From contig NZ_WMIE01000001.1 in assembly GCF_009711225.1 (NCBI RefSeq), positions 62,001 to 126,000 on the forward strand: 64,000 nt of DNA, read 5' to 3'. The notes beneath the pieces are model-generated. The model was given only the letters and a program-made list of their open reading frames with translations, was not told the origin of the DNA and ran no database searches. The DNA comes from Paracoccus aestuariivivens. Its GTDB lineage: Bacteria > Pseudomonadota > Alphaproteobacteria > Rhodobacterales > Rhodobacteraceae. Made by a program: the position numbers and the translations under genes. Shown piece by piece: positions 8,247 to 18,349 of the stretch; within the stretch, counting starts at the first letter, position 1; every line of letters starts with the position of its first letter.

Positions 8247-9392
8247 ATGGCCCAGAAACCGACCGCATGTCTTGCACTTGCCGACGGCACCGTATTCTAC
8301 GGACAGGGCTTCGGCGCTACCGGAGAAGTGGTTGCCGAGCTGGTCTTCAACACCGCGATGACCGGCTATCAAGAGATCATGACTGATCCTTCTTATGCAA
8401 GCCAGATTGTAACCTTCACCTTCCCCCATATCGGCAATACCGGTGTCACCACGCAGGATGACGAAGCTTCCGAGCCCGTCGCCTCGGGGATCGTGGTCAA
8501 ATGGGATCCGACCGAACCGTCCAGCTGGCGCGCGAACAGCAACCTGATCTCATGGATGGAAAAGCGCGGCCGCCTCGGCATCGGCGGGATCGACACCCGC
8601 CGCCTGACCCGCGCCATCCGCCAGCAGGGTTCGCCCCATGTCGTCTTGGCCCATGATCCCGAAGGCAGTTTCGACATCGCCAAAATGGTCGCCAAGGCGC
8701 GCGACTGGAAAGGTCTTGTAGGTCTTGATCTGGCCAAAGAAGTGACCTGCGCCCAAAGCTACCGCTGGGACGAAGGTCTGTGGTCCTGGCCGGGCGCGTT
8801 CGGCAAGTCGGACCAGCCCAAGCCCTTCCGCGTGGTTGCGATCGATTACGGCGCGAAACGCAATATCCTGCGCTCGCTGGCACAAAGCGGTGCCGAAGTG
8901 ACGGTTCTGCCCGCCACCGCCACCGCCGAGGACGTTCTCGCGCATAATCCCGAAGGCGTTTTCCTGTCGAACGGACCGGGCGATCCGGCCGCGACCGGTG
9001 CTTACGCTGTGCCGATGATCCAGACTCTGCTGGAAAAGGATTTGCCGATTTTCGGTATCTGCCTTGGCCACCAGATGCTGGCGCTGGCACTGGGTGCGAA
9101 GACGGTGAAGATGGGCCACGGCCATCACGGCGCAAACCATCCGGTGCGCGACGTCGAAACCGGCAAGGTCGAGATCACCTCGATGAACCACGGTTTCGCG
9201 GTTGATGCCCAGACCCTGCCGGAAGGCGTGATCGAGACCCATGTCAGCCTGTTCGACGGCTCGAACTGCGGTCTGCGCATGACCAAGCGTCCGGTGTTCT
9301 CGGTCCAACACCACCCCGAAGCCAGCCCGGGCCCGCAGGACAGCGCCTATCTGTTCGACCGTTTCGCAGACGCGATGCGCGCGCGCCGCTGA
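8247..9392 (+). CDS. carA: Carbamoyl phosphate synthase small (glutaminase) subunit
   Basis: 381 residues. The N-terminal CarA domain contains the GATGEVVAELVFNTAMTGYQE signature. The C-terminal class I amidotransferase has the nucleophile elbow FGICLGHQ and the His/Glu pair in VQHHPEASPG. It hydrolyses glutamine and passes ammonia to CarB for arginine and pyrimidine synthesis. carB is not adjacent, unlike in enterics. GGAGAGA lies upstream of the ATG at 8247. Confidence 0.96.
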   Translation: MAQKPTACLALADGTVFYGQGFGATGEVVAELVFNTAMTGYQEIMTDPSYASQIVTFTFPHIGNTGVTTQDDEASEPVASGIVVKWDPTEPSSWRANSNLISWMEKRGRLGIGGIDTRRLTRAIRQQGSPHVVLAHDPEGSFDIAKMVAKARDWKGLVGLDLAKEVTCAQSYRWDEGLWSWPGAFGKSDQPKPFRVVAIDYGAKRNILRSLAQSGAEVTVLPATATAEDVLAHNPEGVFLSNGPGDPAATGAYAVPMIQTLLEKDLPIFGICLGHQMLALALGAKTVKMGHGHHGANHPVRDVETGKVEITSMNHGFAVDAQTLPEGVIETHVSLFDGSNCGLRMTKRPVFSVQHHPEASPGPQDSAYLFDRFADAMRARR

Positions 9393-9407
9393 TCCCGCAC
9401 CGCCGGT

Positions 9408-9422
9408 TTAACCCGTTCTTAA
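9408..9422. promoter_or_regulatory. CtrA-type box upstream of the MshEN-glycosyltransferase gene
   Basis: TTAA-CCCGTTC-TTAA is an exact match to the TTAA-N7-TTAA motif bound by the alphaproteobacterial cell-cycle regulator CtrA. It lies 44 bp before the start codon at 9467 in the 74-nt gap after carA. Confidence 0.5.
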
Positions 9423-9466
9423 CCCTCTTCCTTCACAGAAGGAGCGGGCAGAACGGGGAATCACCC

Positions 9467-11533
9467 ATGACCGGCATGCGCGCTCGTGCATCGATTCTAA
9501 GGAAAGGCGACCTTGCGGTTCCGGCAGACACCCCTGCCGGGCCGCATAAGGCCGTCATCGATACCCGCGATAATCGTCCCTTGGGGCAGATCTTGTTGGA
9601 CGATGGCGCGGTCGATCCCGGGAACCTGCTCAAGGCCCTTGTCATGCGGCAACGGCAATCCGTCCGGCTGGGCGAGATCTTGTTGTCGAATGGCTGGGTC
9701 GAGGAAGACGCGCTGGTCCGCGCCCTTTCCCGCCAATGGCGTGCGAAAGCGCTGGATCTTGACGAAAATCCGCCCGACCCCCGACTGATCGATATGGCTG
9801 GCGCCGCGCTTTGCCTTGCCGAGGGGATCGTGCCTTGGCGTCAGGTTGGTGGCGTGACCTTTGTCGCGACCGCCCGCCCCGACGAATTCGACGTGCTGCG
9901 AGCAAGATTGCCCGCCGAGCTGGGCGCGCTGCGGATGTTGCTATGTACGGAAAACGCCGCGCGCGAGGCTATATTGAAGACGCGCAAGACCTCGCTCGTG
10001 CGTCAGGCTGAGCTTCGCGTTCCCGCCGATCTGAGCTGCCGCACCCGCAATGAACCGCGCACGGGTCGGATCGCCCTGACGTTGGGCGCTATCTGCACGG
10101 CTTCGCTACTGCTCCAACCCGTCATGGCGCTGGCCGTCCTGACATTCTGGGCGGTCCTGACCTTGCTGGCCTCGATGGTGCTGAAGGCGTTTTCATTCTT
10201 GGCGATTTTGCGGCAACGCAATCAGGCAATCGGGCTGGAACGCGCTATTGCCTTGGGTCACGTCACCCCTGCCGAGATGAAAGCCCCCTTGCCGGTGATC
10301 TCGGTCATGGTCCCGATGTTTGCCGAGGCCGATATTGCAGACCGGTTAATAGGACGGCTGGCGCGGCTGGATTATCCCCGCGAACTGATGGATATCCTGT
10401 TCGTCGTCGAGGAAACCGACCGGATCACCTGCGATGCGCTAGACCAAACAGAACTGCCCCGATGGGTCCGCGTGGTGCATGTGCCGGACGGCCCGATCCG
10501 CACGAAACCGCGGGCATTGAATTATGCGCTGAACTTTTGTCGTGGACAGATCGTCGGTGTCTGGGACGCCGAAGACCGCCCCGAACCCGATCAGTTGCAC
10601 AAGGTGGCGCGCGGTTTCCACTTCGCCGCGCCGGATGTCGCCTGCCTGCAAGGTATTCTGGATTACTACAACCCCCGTACCAACTGGCTCGCGCGGGCCT
10701 TCACCATCGAATATGCAAGCTGGTTCCGCGGCACTCTGGCGGGCGCGGCGGCGCTTGATCTGGTCGTCCCGCTGGGGGGAACGACACTGTTCTTCCGCCG
10801 CGAACTGCTTGAGCAAGTCGGAGCTTGGGATGCATGGAACGTCACCGAGGATGCCGATCTGGGTGTGCGTCTGGTCCGCCATGGCTTCCGCACGGAAATG
10901 CTGGACACCGTCACCCATGAAGAGGCGAATTGCCGGACCCTGCCGTGGGTCAAGCAAAGATCGCGCTGGCTCAAGGGCTTTGCCATGACCTGGGCCGTGC
11001 ATATGCGCGACCCAAAGGCGCTGTGGCGCGATCTGGGGCCGCGCCGCTTCATCGGATTGCAGGTGCAGCTTGCGGCTTCGGTCTCACAATATCTGCTCGC
11101 CCCGCTGCTCTGGAGCTTCTGGCTGCTCGGCCTTGGCCTGCCCCACCCGATGCGGAACCTGATCGAAGGGCATCTCGGCGGTCACGCCGTATCGGCACTG
11201 TTCACCCTGTTCATCGCATCCGAGGCGCTGAACATGGCGATCGCGGTATGGGCCGTGCGTGGCAAGGACCATCGGCATTTGATCGGATGGGTGCCAACCA
11301 TGCATTTCTATTTTCCGCTGGGCTGTCTGGCCGCGTGGAAAGCGATATACGAGGTCGTCCGCCGCCCGTTCTACTGGGATAAAACCCAGCACGGAGTATT
11401 CGACGCCGGCCTCGAAGAGGACATCCCCACGCAGGCGACGGCAGCACTTATCCCGCTGAAGGGTCACAACGGGATGGTTTCGAACGGCACGATGCAGACC
11501 TCTACGTTGCCCGTCTTGGGTAAAACTGGCTAG
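9467..11533 (+). CDS. Family 2 glycosyltransferase with N-terminal MshEN-like domain
   Basis: 688 residues. Residues 36-180 resemble the MshEN/GspE N-terminal domain (RPLGQILLDDGAVD, then RLGEILLSNGWVEEDAL), which in MshE-type proteins binds c-di-GMP. Two membrane helices follow at about 203-247. The GT2 domain has DAED at 367-370, EDAD at 461-464 and QRSRW at 497-501, as in processive synthases. More helices lie after 530. It probably polymerises or exports a surface polysaccharide at the inner membrane; the product is unknown. Its stop interleaves with that of glnE. Confidence 0.85.
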   Translation: MTGMRARASILRKGDLAVPADTPAGPHKAVIDTRDNRPLGQILLDDGAVDPGNLLKALVMRQRQSVRLGEILLSNGWVEEDALVRALSRQWRAKALDLDENPPDPRLIDMAGAALCLAEGIVPWRQVGGVTFVATARPDEFDVLRARLPAELGALRMLLCTENAAREAILKTRKTSLVRQAELRVPADLSCRTRNEPRTGRIALTLGAICTASLLLQPVMALAVLTFWAVLTLLASMVLKAFSFLAILRQRNQAIGLERAIALGHVTPAEMKAPLPVISVMVPMFAEADIADRLIGRLARLDYPRELMDILFVVEETDRITCDALDQTELPRWVRVVHVPDGPIRTKPRALNYALNFCRGQIVGVWDAEDRPEPDQLHKVARGFHFAAPDVACLQGILDYYNPRTNWLARAFTIEYASWFRGTLAGAAALDLVVPLGGTTLFFRRELLEQVGAWDAWNVTEDADLGVRLVRHGFRTEMLDTVTHEEANCRTLPWVKQRSRWLKGFAMTWAVHMRDPKALWRDLGPRRFIGLQVQLAASVSQYLLAPLLWSFWLLGLGLPHPMRNLIEGHLGGHAVSALFTLFIASEALNMAIAVWAVRGKDHRHLIGWVPTMHFYFPLGCLAAWKAIYEVVRRPFYWDKTQHGVFDAGLEEDIPTQATAALIPLKGHNGMVSNGTMQTSTLPVLGKTG

Positions 11534-14346
11534 CTGGGTTCGGTTTGCGCCTCGGCCAAAGCAGAATCGATGATTTCACCGGCTTGTGCCACGACGGCTT
11601 CAAGTCGAGCTGCCAGTTCCGCAAGGTCGTTCGTACCGGTCTCGCGCAGGAGAAACGCTTGGCCACCCTCGCCCAGATTTTCCATGTCGAGCGGTCTTTC
11701 TGTCAGCAGCCGACCCGAGCATTGCAGATTCCACAGAAACCGGCGGGCCGTCGCGAGCGTATCGGCTTCGGCCCGACCGATCAGTCCGGCGCGCGGACCG
11801 GCACGCAATTGCGCCTGAACAGCCCGAGTCGATGATCCGGTCCGCAAAGCAAAAAATTGCGCCAGTAACTCGATATCCTGCAACCGCCCGCGCCCGATCT
11901 TGGCCTCCCACGCGCCGTCAGGGGCCTTGGCCGCAAATATGCGGGCGCGCATTTCTGACAGGTCGGACATGACATTCGAAGCTTTACCCCTGCTTTCCAG
12001 AACCTCCAGACGCAAAGCCTCGACCTCATTGCCCAAAGTCGCGCCGTCGGTACCGCAAGAACCGATGACGCGGGCGCGGGTCAGGGCCAGATGCTCCCAT
12101 GTCCAGGCCTCGGTCATCTGGTAATCGCGGAACGATTGCACCGAGGTCGCGACCGGCCCCTGCCGACCCGACGGGCGCAACCGCATATCGACCTCGAACA
12201 GCCGTCCCGACGATGTGGGCGCGGATAACGCGGTGATCATCGCTTGGGTCAGGCGGGCATAATAGGCACGCGGCGCAAGGGGTTTCGCCCCGTCCGAACT
12301 GTCCTGCCCCGCCGCGTCGTAGATCACGATCAGGTCGAGATCCGAAGCCGCGTTCAACTGCCGCGCGCCAAGCGACCCCATGCCCAGAATGACGGCTCCC
12401 CTGCCCGGAGGCGGACCATGGCGCCGGGCGAATTCATCCGCCACCAGCGGGAAAAGCGCGCTGACAGCCGTATCGGCGATATCGGCGTATTGGCCACCTG
12501 CCTCTTCGGCCCCGATCAAAGCCCGCAATTGATGGACGCCCGTGCGGAACTGCCATTCATGCGCCCAGCGGCGCGCTGCGTCCAAAGCCCCCTCATAGCC
12601 ACCGTCGGGAGCGGCAAGAACCTGCGCCAAATGCGCATCGAGTTGCTTGTGAAGCCCCGCCGCACCCGGCCATTCCGAGAAGAAGCTGCCCCCCAGCACC
12701 GCGTCCAGCACCTCGGAATGCCGCGCAAGATAAGCGGCAAGTCCCGGAGCCGTACCGCAGATATCGGCCAGCAGATCGATCAACTGGGGATTGGCCTCGA
12801 ACAACGAGAACAACTGTACGCCCGCAGGCAATCCGGCCAGAAAGGCGTCAAATCGGGCCAAGGCGTTCTTGCCATGATCGCTGCCGATCAGGCGGGCCAG
12901 AAGCTCGGGCTCGATGCGGGCGAAAACCTGTCTCGCACGTTCCGAGCGCAGCGCCGGATAGGCGCGCCAGCCATCGACCATCGCCTGCGCCTCTGGCGAA
13001 AGTCGCGGACGGTCGCGCTGCTCGGAGGGGGTGAAAAAGCTTGCGGTCAGGGTTTCGACCCGCGCGAGCCGCTGGGCCAGACGCGAGGACCACGCCGCGC
13101 TATCCGCTTCGCCCATCATCTGGGCGATGGTTGCGATTCCTTCCGGCGAATTCGGGACAAGATGGGTTTGCGCGTCATTGACCATCTGGATGAGATGCTC
13201 GATCTCGCGATGCTCGCGGTAGTGATCGGTCAGTTCGGCGGCGACCTCGGGCGGAATCCACCCTTTTTCCGCCAGACGGACCAATCCCTCGACCGTGCCA
13301 CGCACACGCAGATCCGGATCGCGCCCGCCCGCGATCAACTGGCGGGTCTGGGTGAAGAACTCGATCTCGCGGATGCCGCCCTGACCCAGTTTCATGTTAT
13401 GGCCGGGAACCTCGATCCGACCGTGCAACCCCTTGTGGTCGCGAATGCGGCGACGCATGTCGTCCGTGTCCTGAATGGTCGCGAAATCCAGATGCCTGCG
13501 CCAGACGAAGGGGCGCAGATCGCGCAAAAACCGCTCTCCCACCTCGATATTGCCGCCGCAGGGTCGGGCTTTGATATAGGCCCCGCGTTCCCATGTGCGG
13601 CCTTCGGCTTCGTAATAGGCCAATGCCGCCGAAACCGACATGCAGACCGGTGTGACCGCCGCATCGGGGCGCAGGCGCAAATCGGTGCGGAACACATAGC
13701 CCTGATCGGTATTGTCCGAGATCGTCGCCGCCGCTTTCCGAGTCGCACGGATCAAGGCTGCACGGGCCTCGAACTGGTCGTCGCGGGCATAGGCCGTGTC
13801 GTCGTAAAGAACGATCAGGTCGATATCGGACGAATAATTCAACTCGGCGGCACCCATCTTGCCCATCGCAAGCGCAGTGATGCCGCCCGCATCGCTGCCG
13901 GATTCGGGCAGTTTGCCGCGCGCGCGTTCATGCGCGACGTGAACGCGCAACGCCAGATCCACCGCGCAATCCGCCAGATCGGTCAACGCCCCCGTGACGC
14001 GTTCTAGCGGCCAGACCCCGCCCAGATCGGCGAGCGCGGTCCAAAGCGCCACCCGTCGCTTGGCGCGGCGCAGCGCCGGTCCCAAAGCCTCGGCCCCAAG
14101 ATCCTGAAACCCCTGCGTCTCGCGCCGGACGATATCGTCATCGACCGCTTCGCGATCTTCCAGAGCCGAGGAAAGCCAATCGGCCTCAAGTCGGATCAGA
14201 CCGGCAAGATAGGGGCTGCAACCCGCCGCACCGCGGATCAGATCGGAAAGGCCGGAATCAAGCGGCGCAAGCGCATCAAGCGCGGCCTGACCGCGGGCGG
14301 GATCGGCGGGAATCGGATGGCGGGTGATGCGGGCTGCGAATGTCAT
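11530..14346 (-). CDS. glnE: Bifunctional glutamine synthetase adenylyltransferase/adenylyl-removing enzyme
   Basis: 938 residues, full length. Two nucleotidyltransferase domains are visible: the N-terminal one around residue 170 (YSSDIDLIVLYDD) performs deadenylylation, and the C-terminal one around residue 667 (ASDLDLIVIYD) performs adenylylation. Each has the paired Asp needed for Mg-ATP. GlnE tunes glutamine synthetase to nitrogen status under PII control. It stands alone, convergent with the glycosyltransferase through a 4-nt CTAG overlap and divergent from bpt. Confidence 0.96.
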   Translation of the reverse strand: MTFAARITRHPIPADPARGQAALDALAPLDSGLSDLIRGAAGCSPYLAGLIRLEADWLSSALEDREAVDDDIVRRETQGFQDLGAEALGPALRRAKRRVALWTALADLGGVWPLERVTGALTDLADCAVDLALRVHVAHERARGKLPESGSDAGGITALAMGKMGAAELNYSSDIDLIVLYDDTAYARDDQFEARAALIRATRKAAATISDNTDQGYVFRTDLRLRPDAAVTPVCMSVSAALAYYEAEGRTWERGAYIKARPCGGNIEVGERFLRDLRPFVWRRHLDFATIQDTDDMRRRIRDHKGLHGRIEVPGHNMKLGQGGIREIEFFTQTRQLIAGGRDPDLRVRGTVEGLVRLAEKGWIPPEVAAELTDHYREHREIEHLIQMVNDAQTHLVPNSPEGIATIAQMMGEADSAAWSSRLAQRLARVETLTASFFTPSEQRDRPRLSPEAQAMVDGWRAYPALRSERARQVFARIEPELLARLIGSDHGKNALARFDAFLAGLPAGVQLFSLFEANPQLIDLLADICGTAPGLAAYLARHSEVLDAVLGGSFFSEWPGAAGLHKQLDAHLAQVLAAPDGGYEGALDAARRWAHEWQFRTGVHQLRALIGAEEAGGQYADIADTAVSALFPLVADEFARRHGPPPGRGAVILGMGSLGARQLNAASDLDLIVIYDAAGQDSSDGAKPLAPRAYYARLTQAMITALSAPTSSGRLFEVDMRLRPSGRQGPVATSVQSFRDYQMTEAWTWEHLALTRARVIGSCGTDGATLGNEVEALRLEVLESRGKASNVMSDLSEMRARIFAAKAPDGAWEAKIGRGRLQDIELLAQFFALRTGSSTRAVQAQLRAGPRAGLIGRAEADTLATARRFLWNLQCSGRLLTERPLDMENLGEGGQAFLLRETGTNDLAELAARLEAVVAQAGEIIDSALAEAQTEPS

Positions 14347-14620
14347 GGCCCGAACCTAACGGGGGCAAAGCCAAGGTCAATCTGGGCCGTAGCGATCCGG
14401 CATCACCCGCATAGGCGGAAATGTCACCTTCACCGCGACGGATCGGCGCAGCCCGCCGTTTCCGCGCTTGGACTCGGGCAGATCTGTTGGTACGCTTCCG
14501 CCACTCTATATCCGAGCAATTACTGGTTGGCCGTTCTTTGCCGATGTGCGCAGATCTGATCAGGTACCGAATGCTAAAGCGCGATCGCAAACCCGGCCCA
14601 ACTGACGTTGGGAGCGGCTG

Positions 14621-15454
14621 ATGCGGCATACCGTTCCCCATGCGCCACAATTCTATGTGACCGCGCCGCAGCCCTGCCCCTACCTGCATGGCCGCGCCGA
14701 GCGGAAACTTTTCACCGCGCTGGCCGGTGATTCCGCTAATGAACTGAACAACGCCCTGTCGCGTCAGGGCTTCAGACGCTCGCAGAACGTGTTGTACCGG
14801 CCAAGTTGCGAAAGCTGTGTCGCCTGCATGTCCGCGCGGATCAGGATCGCGGATTTCAAACCCTCGCGCACGCAAAGGCGGGTGATCAAGCGCAACGCCT
14901 CGTTGCGGCGCATGGCGACAAGTGCATGGGCGACCGAAGAACAGTACGAATTGTTCCGCCGCTATCTGGACCAACGCCACGCCGATGGCGGCATGGCCGA
15001 CATGGACATCTTCGAATTTGCCGCGATGATCGAGGAAACTCCGGTCCGAACCCGCGTCATCGAATACCGCCTGACCGAACCGGGCTGCGCGCCGTCGCAG
15101 GATGACCGGCTGATCGCGGTCTGCCTGACCGATGTGCTGGATGACGGGCTAAGCCTTGTCTACAGCTTCTACGACCCACGTTTCGAGGCTTCGAGCCTTG
15201 GCACGCATATCATTCTGGATCATATCGAACTGGCGCGTGGCGCAAGCCTGCCCTTTGTTTATCTTGGCTATTGGGTGCCCGGCAGCCGCAAGATGGATTA
15301 CAAGGCCCGCTTCTCGGCCCTAGAAATCTACAAGGGCGGCGTCTGGCAGCCGATTGGCGATCCCGAGCAGCATAATTCCGACATCCACCCCCTGTCGGTT
15401 GCCCCCATTGTCGAACAAGTCGCCCGTATCGACCTGCCGCACAGATCGCGATAA
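14621..15454 (+). CDS. bpt: Aspartate/glutamate leucyltransferase (N-end rule pathway)
   Basis: 277 residues. It transfers Leu from leucyl-tRNA to N-terminal Asp or Glu and so marks proteins for ClpAP degradation. Features: [16 protein letters not shown] near the N-terminus, the Cys cluster [13 protein letters not shown], and [18 protein letters not shown] in the GNAT-like C-terminal domain. GGGAG lies about 7 nt before the ATG. The 274-nt gap upstream holds the divergent glnE/bpt promoters and nothing else I can support. Confidence 0.94.
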   Translation: MRHTVPHAPQFYVTAPQPCPYLHGRAERKLFTALAGDSANELNNALSRQGFRRSQNVLYRPSCESCVACMSARIRIADFKPSRTQRRVIKRNASLRRMATSAWATEEQYELFRRYLDQRHADGGMADMDIFEFAAMIEETPVRTRVIEYRLTEPGCAPSQDDRLIAVCLTDVLDDGLSLVYSFYDPRFEASSLGTHIILDHIELARGASLPFVYLGYWVPGSRKMDYKARFSALEIYKGGVWQPIGDPEQHNSDIHPLSVAPIVEQVARIDLPHRSR

Positions 15455-15611
15455 GCGAGTTTTCCGCAACAATATTACAATTGATCGCGTTTTGCGGTCA
15501 TTTTATTGGATTTGGCCCATTGACCCTTTCTCGCCACCCCCATAGGTTCCGGCGGCGCGAAGGCGGCTGATGAGTGTGCGCCCGCGAGACGTTTGAACAA
15601 GGAGAATGGGC

Positions 15612-17369
15612 ATGTCCCGAACCATGACCGGTGCAAGGATGGTAATCGAAGCTCTGCGCGATCAGGGCGTCGACACCGTATTCGGCTATCCGGGTGGCGC
15701 GGTACTACCCATTTACGACGAGATCTTTCAGCAGAACGACATCAAGCACATTCTGGTCCGCCACGAACAGGGCGCGGTCCATATGGCCGAGGGTTACGCG
15801 CGTTCGACCGGCAAGCCCGGCGTCGTTCTGGTGACCTCGGGTCCCGGCGCGACCAACGCCGTCACCGGCCTGACCGATGCGCTGCTGGATTCGATCCCGC
15901 TGGTCGTGCTGTCGGGTCAGGTCCCGACCTTCCTGATCGGCACCGACGGCTTCCAGGAGGCCGATACCGTCGGCATCACCCGTCCCTGCACCAAGCATAA
16001 CTGGCTGGTCAAGGAAACCGACGATCTGGCCGCGACGATCCACAAGGCGTTCCATGTGGCGACCTCGGGCCGTCCGGGTCCGGTTCTGGTCGATATTCCC
16101 AAGGATGTGCAATTCGCGACCGGCGAATATGTCGGCCCGAAGCAGATCGCGACCCCCAGCTACCAGCCCGCCAAGAAAGGCGATCTGGACGCCATCACCC
16201 GTCTGGTCGAGCTGATGGAAAAGGCCGAGCGCCCGATCCTTTACACCGGCGGCGGCGTCATCAACTCGGGGCCTGCTGCGGCGCAATTGCTGCGCGAACT
16301 GGCCGATGCGACCGGTTTCCCGCTGACCTCGACCCTGATGGGTCTGGGCGCCTATCCGGCCTCGGGCAAGAACTGGCTGGGAATGCTGGGGATGCACGGG
16401 CTGTATGAGGCCAACATGGCCATGCATGACTGCGACCTGATGATCGCGGTCGGCGCGCGTTTCGACGACCGCATCACCGGCCGCGTCAAGGATTTCAGCC
16501 CCGGCTCGGTCAAGGCCCAGATCGACATCGATTCCAGTTCGATCAACAAGGTCATTCATGTCGACCTGCCGATCGTCGGCGATGTCGGCCATGTGCTGGA
16601 GGATATGCTGAAGGTCTGGAAGGCCCGTGGCCGCAAGACCAATGCCGAAGGCCTTCGCAAATGGTGGGCCCAGATCGAGCAGTGGAAGGCCGTGAAATGC
16701 CTGACCTATCGCAACTCGGACAAGGTCATCAAACCGCAGCACGCGCTGGAGCGGCTGCAAGCCCTGACCGCGCATCGGAAGGACCGCTACATCACCACCG
16801 AGGTCGGTCAGCACCAGATGTGGGCCGCGCAATTCCTGCATTTCGAGGACCCGAACCGCTGGATGACCAGCGGCGGGCTGGGGACGATGGGCTATGGCCT
16901 GCCGGCTTCGGTCGGCGTGCAGGTCGCCCATCCCGATGCGCTGGTCGTCAACGTCGCCGGCGAGGCGAGCTGGCTGATGAACATGCAGGAAATGGGCACT
17001 GCCGTGCAGTTCCGCGCCCCGGTCAAGCAGTTCATCCTGAACAATGAACGCCTTGGCATGGTCCGCCAGTGGCAGCAATTGCTGCATGGCGAGCGTTACA
17101 GCCAAAGCTGGTCCGAAAGCCTGCCCGATTTCGTGAAGCTGGCCGAGGCCTTTGGCTGCAAGGGCCGGTTGGTCAGCGACCCGGCGGAACTGGACGACGC
17201 GATTCAGGAAATGCTGGATTACGACGGCCCCTTCATCCTCGATGTGATGGTCGAGAAGCACGAGAACTGCTTCCCGATGATCCCCTCGGGCAAGCCGCAT
17301 AATGAGATGATTCTGGGCGAAGCCTCGACCGAAGACGCCATTACCGGCGTCGGCGGGGCGCTGGTCTGA
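15612..17369 (+). CDS. ilvB: Acetolactate synthase large (catalytic) subunit
   Basis: 585 residues, TPP- and FAD-dependent, the first common step of valine, leucine and isoleucine synthesis. It shows FGYPGGAVLPIYDE, the catalytic Glu in VRHEQGAVHMAEG, the FAD-region GARFDDRITGR, and a C-terminal TPP domain with NNERLGMVRQW. It is close to the IlvI type, so ilvI is an equally valid name. AAGGAG at 15599-15604 favours the ATG at 15612 over the one at 15606. ilvN follows after 25 nt. Confidence 0.95.
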   Translation: MSRTMTGARMVIEALRDQGVDTVFGYPGGAVLPIYDEIFQQNDIKHILVRHEQGAVHMAEGYARSTGKPGVVLVTSGPGATNAVTGLTDALLDSIPLVVLSGQVPTFLIGTDGFQEADTVGITRPCTKHNWLVKETDDLAATIHKAFHVATSGRPGPVLVDIPKDVQFATGEYVGPKQIATPSYQPAKKGDLDAITRLVELMEKAERPILYTGGGVINSGPAAAQLLRELADATGFPLTSTLMGLGAYPASGKNWLGMLGMHGLYEANMAMHDCDLMIAVGARFDDRITGRVKDFSPGSVKAQIDIDSSSINKVIHVDLPIVGDVGHVLEDMLKVWKARGRKTNAEGLRKWWAQIEQWKAVKCLTYRNSDKVIKPQHALERLQALTAHRKDRYITTEVGQHQMWAAQFLHFEDPNRWMTSGGLGTMGYGLPASVGVQVAHPDALVVNVAGEASWLMNMQEMGTAVQFRAPVKQFILNNERLGMVRQWQQLLHGERYSQSWSESLPDFVKLAEAFGCKGRLVSDPAELDDAIQEMLDYDGPFILDVMVEKHENCFPMIPSGKPHNEMILGEASTEDAITGVGGALV

Positions 17370-17394
17370 TCATCATTACAGGGAAGACAAGAAC

Positions 17395-17955
17395 ATGGCG
17401 GCACTGAAGATCGAAAAGGGCGCGTCGAGCCATTCGGCCTATGACCTGCGCGACCCGAACGCCCAGACCATCGAAAGCCACACCCTCGCGGTGCTGGTCG
17501 ATAACGAAGCGGGCGTCCTTGCCCGCGTCATCGGCCTGTTCTCGGGGCGTGGCTTCAACATCGACAGCCTGACCGTGGCCGAGGTGGACCATCTGGGCCA
17601 CCGCTCGCGCATCACCATCGTGACCCGTGGCACCCCCGCGGTGATCGAGCAGATCAAGGCGCAGCTTGGCCGCATCATCCCGGTCCACGAGGTCCATGAC
17701 CTGACCGTCGAAGGCCCCAGCGTCGAGCGCGAACTAGGCTTGTACAAGGTTTCCGGCAAGGGCGAAAAACGGGTCGAGGCACTTCGGATCGCCGAGATCT
17801 TCCGCGCGAATGTCGTGGATTCGACGCTGGAAAGCTTTGTGTTCGAGATTACCGGCACGCCCGAGAAACTGGACGCATTTGCCGATCTGATGCGTCCTTT
17901 GGGCCTGTCCGACCTCGCCCGCACCGGCGTCGTCGCGCTGTCGCGCGGCGCCTGA
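17395..17955 (+). CDS. ilvN: Acetolactate synthase small (regulatory) subunit
   Basis: 186 residues. An N-terminal ACT domain (TLAVLVDNEAGVLARVIGLFSGRGFNIDSL) binds valine for feedback inhibition, and the C-terminal ACT-like half activates the large subunit. The length matches the IlvH/IlvN long form. It is the second gene of the ilvBN operon, preceded by GGAAG. It converges on a small hypothetical gene only 4 nt away with no clear terminator. Confidence 0.95.
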   Translation: MAALKIEKGASSHSAYDLRDPNAQTIESHTLAVLVDNEAGVLARVIGLFSGRGFNIDSLTVAEVDHLGHRSRITIVTRGTPAVIEQIKAQLGRIIPVHEVHDLTVEGPSVERELGLYKVSGKGEKRVEALRIAEIFRANVVDSTLESFVFEITGTPEKLDAFADLMRPLGLSDLARTGVVALSRGA

Positions 17956-17959
17956 CCAA

Positions 17960-18286
17960 TCAGCCGGCAGCCGCGATCTTGTCGGGTCGCGGCACGGCAT
18001 CGTGAACGTCATTCGAAATCACGCGCAAAACCGGCTGCGGTTCGCCCATCTCGCGCAAAAGCCCCGGCAGGTTCGACTTGCCATGGGCTGAAACGATCAG
18101 AACCGAACGCGCCATCCGATGCTGCCCGACATCCTCGTATTCCAATTCGACAAGATCGCCGGCCTCGGGCCAGTCATCTCCCAGCAGGTTGTCACGGCCC
18201 TGAAGATAGGCCAATGCAGCATGATCCTCGCACCAGATGATCGCCTTTTCGCGCGGTGTGTCGCTCCATAGGATTACGCCGATCAT
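17960..18286 (-). CDS. Conserved hypothetical protein
   Basis: 108 residues, soluble, no signal peptide. It begins MIGVILWSDTPREKAIIWCEDHAALAYLQG and has an acidic middle (LVELEYEDVGQHRMARSV) suggesting a small beta-rich fold. I recognise no motif and cannot assign a function. Single gene between the ilvN end and a 250-nt gap. Coding is supported by composition like its neighbours and a start followed by an uninterrupted frame. Confidence 0.6.
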   Translation of the reverse strand: MIGVILWSDTPREKAIIWCEDHAALAYLQGRDNLLGDDWPEAGDLVELEYEDVGQHRMARSVLIVSAHGKSNLPGLLREMGEPQPVLRVISNDVHDAVPRPDKIAAAG

Positions 18287-18349
18287 ACATTCCCTCAGGG
18301 TAGCAACCCGCGAGTGACGGGCTCTTTACTCAATCTTTAGGAGAAACTA

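Noticed and set aside
12244..14007. 587-codon open frame antisense to glnE
   Set aside because: Shadow of a strongly supported gene; no ribosome site and no recognisable domain.
14478..14558. Two copies of GCAGATCTG 72 bp apart between glnE and bpt
   Set aside because: The unit is short and nearly palindromic; two copies in a 274-nt gap are not convincing without a third or conservation.
14347..14620. Possible tRNA or small RNA gene in the largest gap
   Set aside because: No cloverleaf, no GGTTCGANTCC arm and no clear terminator could be found by eye.
15705..17300. 531-codon frame antisense to ilvB
   Set aside because: Same reason: antisense shadow with atypical composition.
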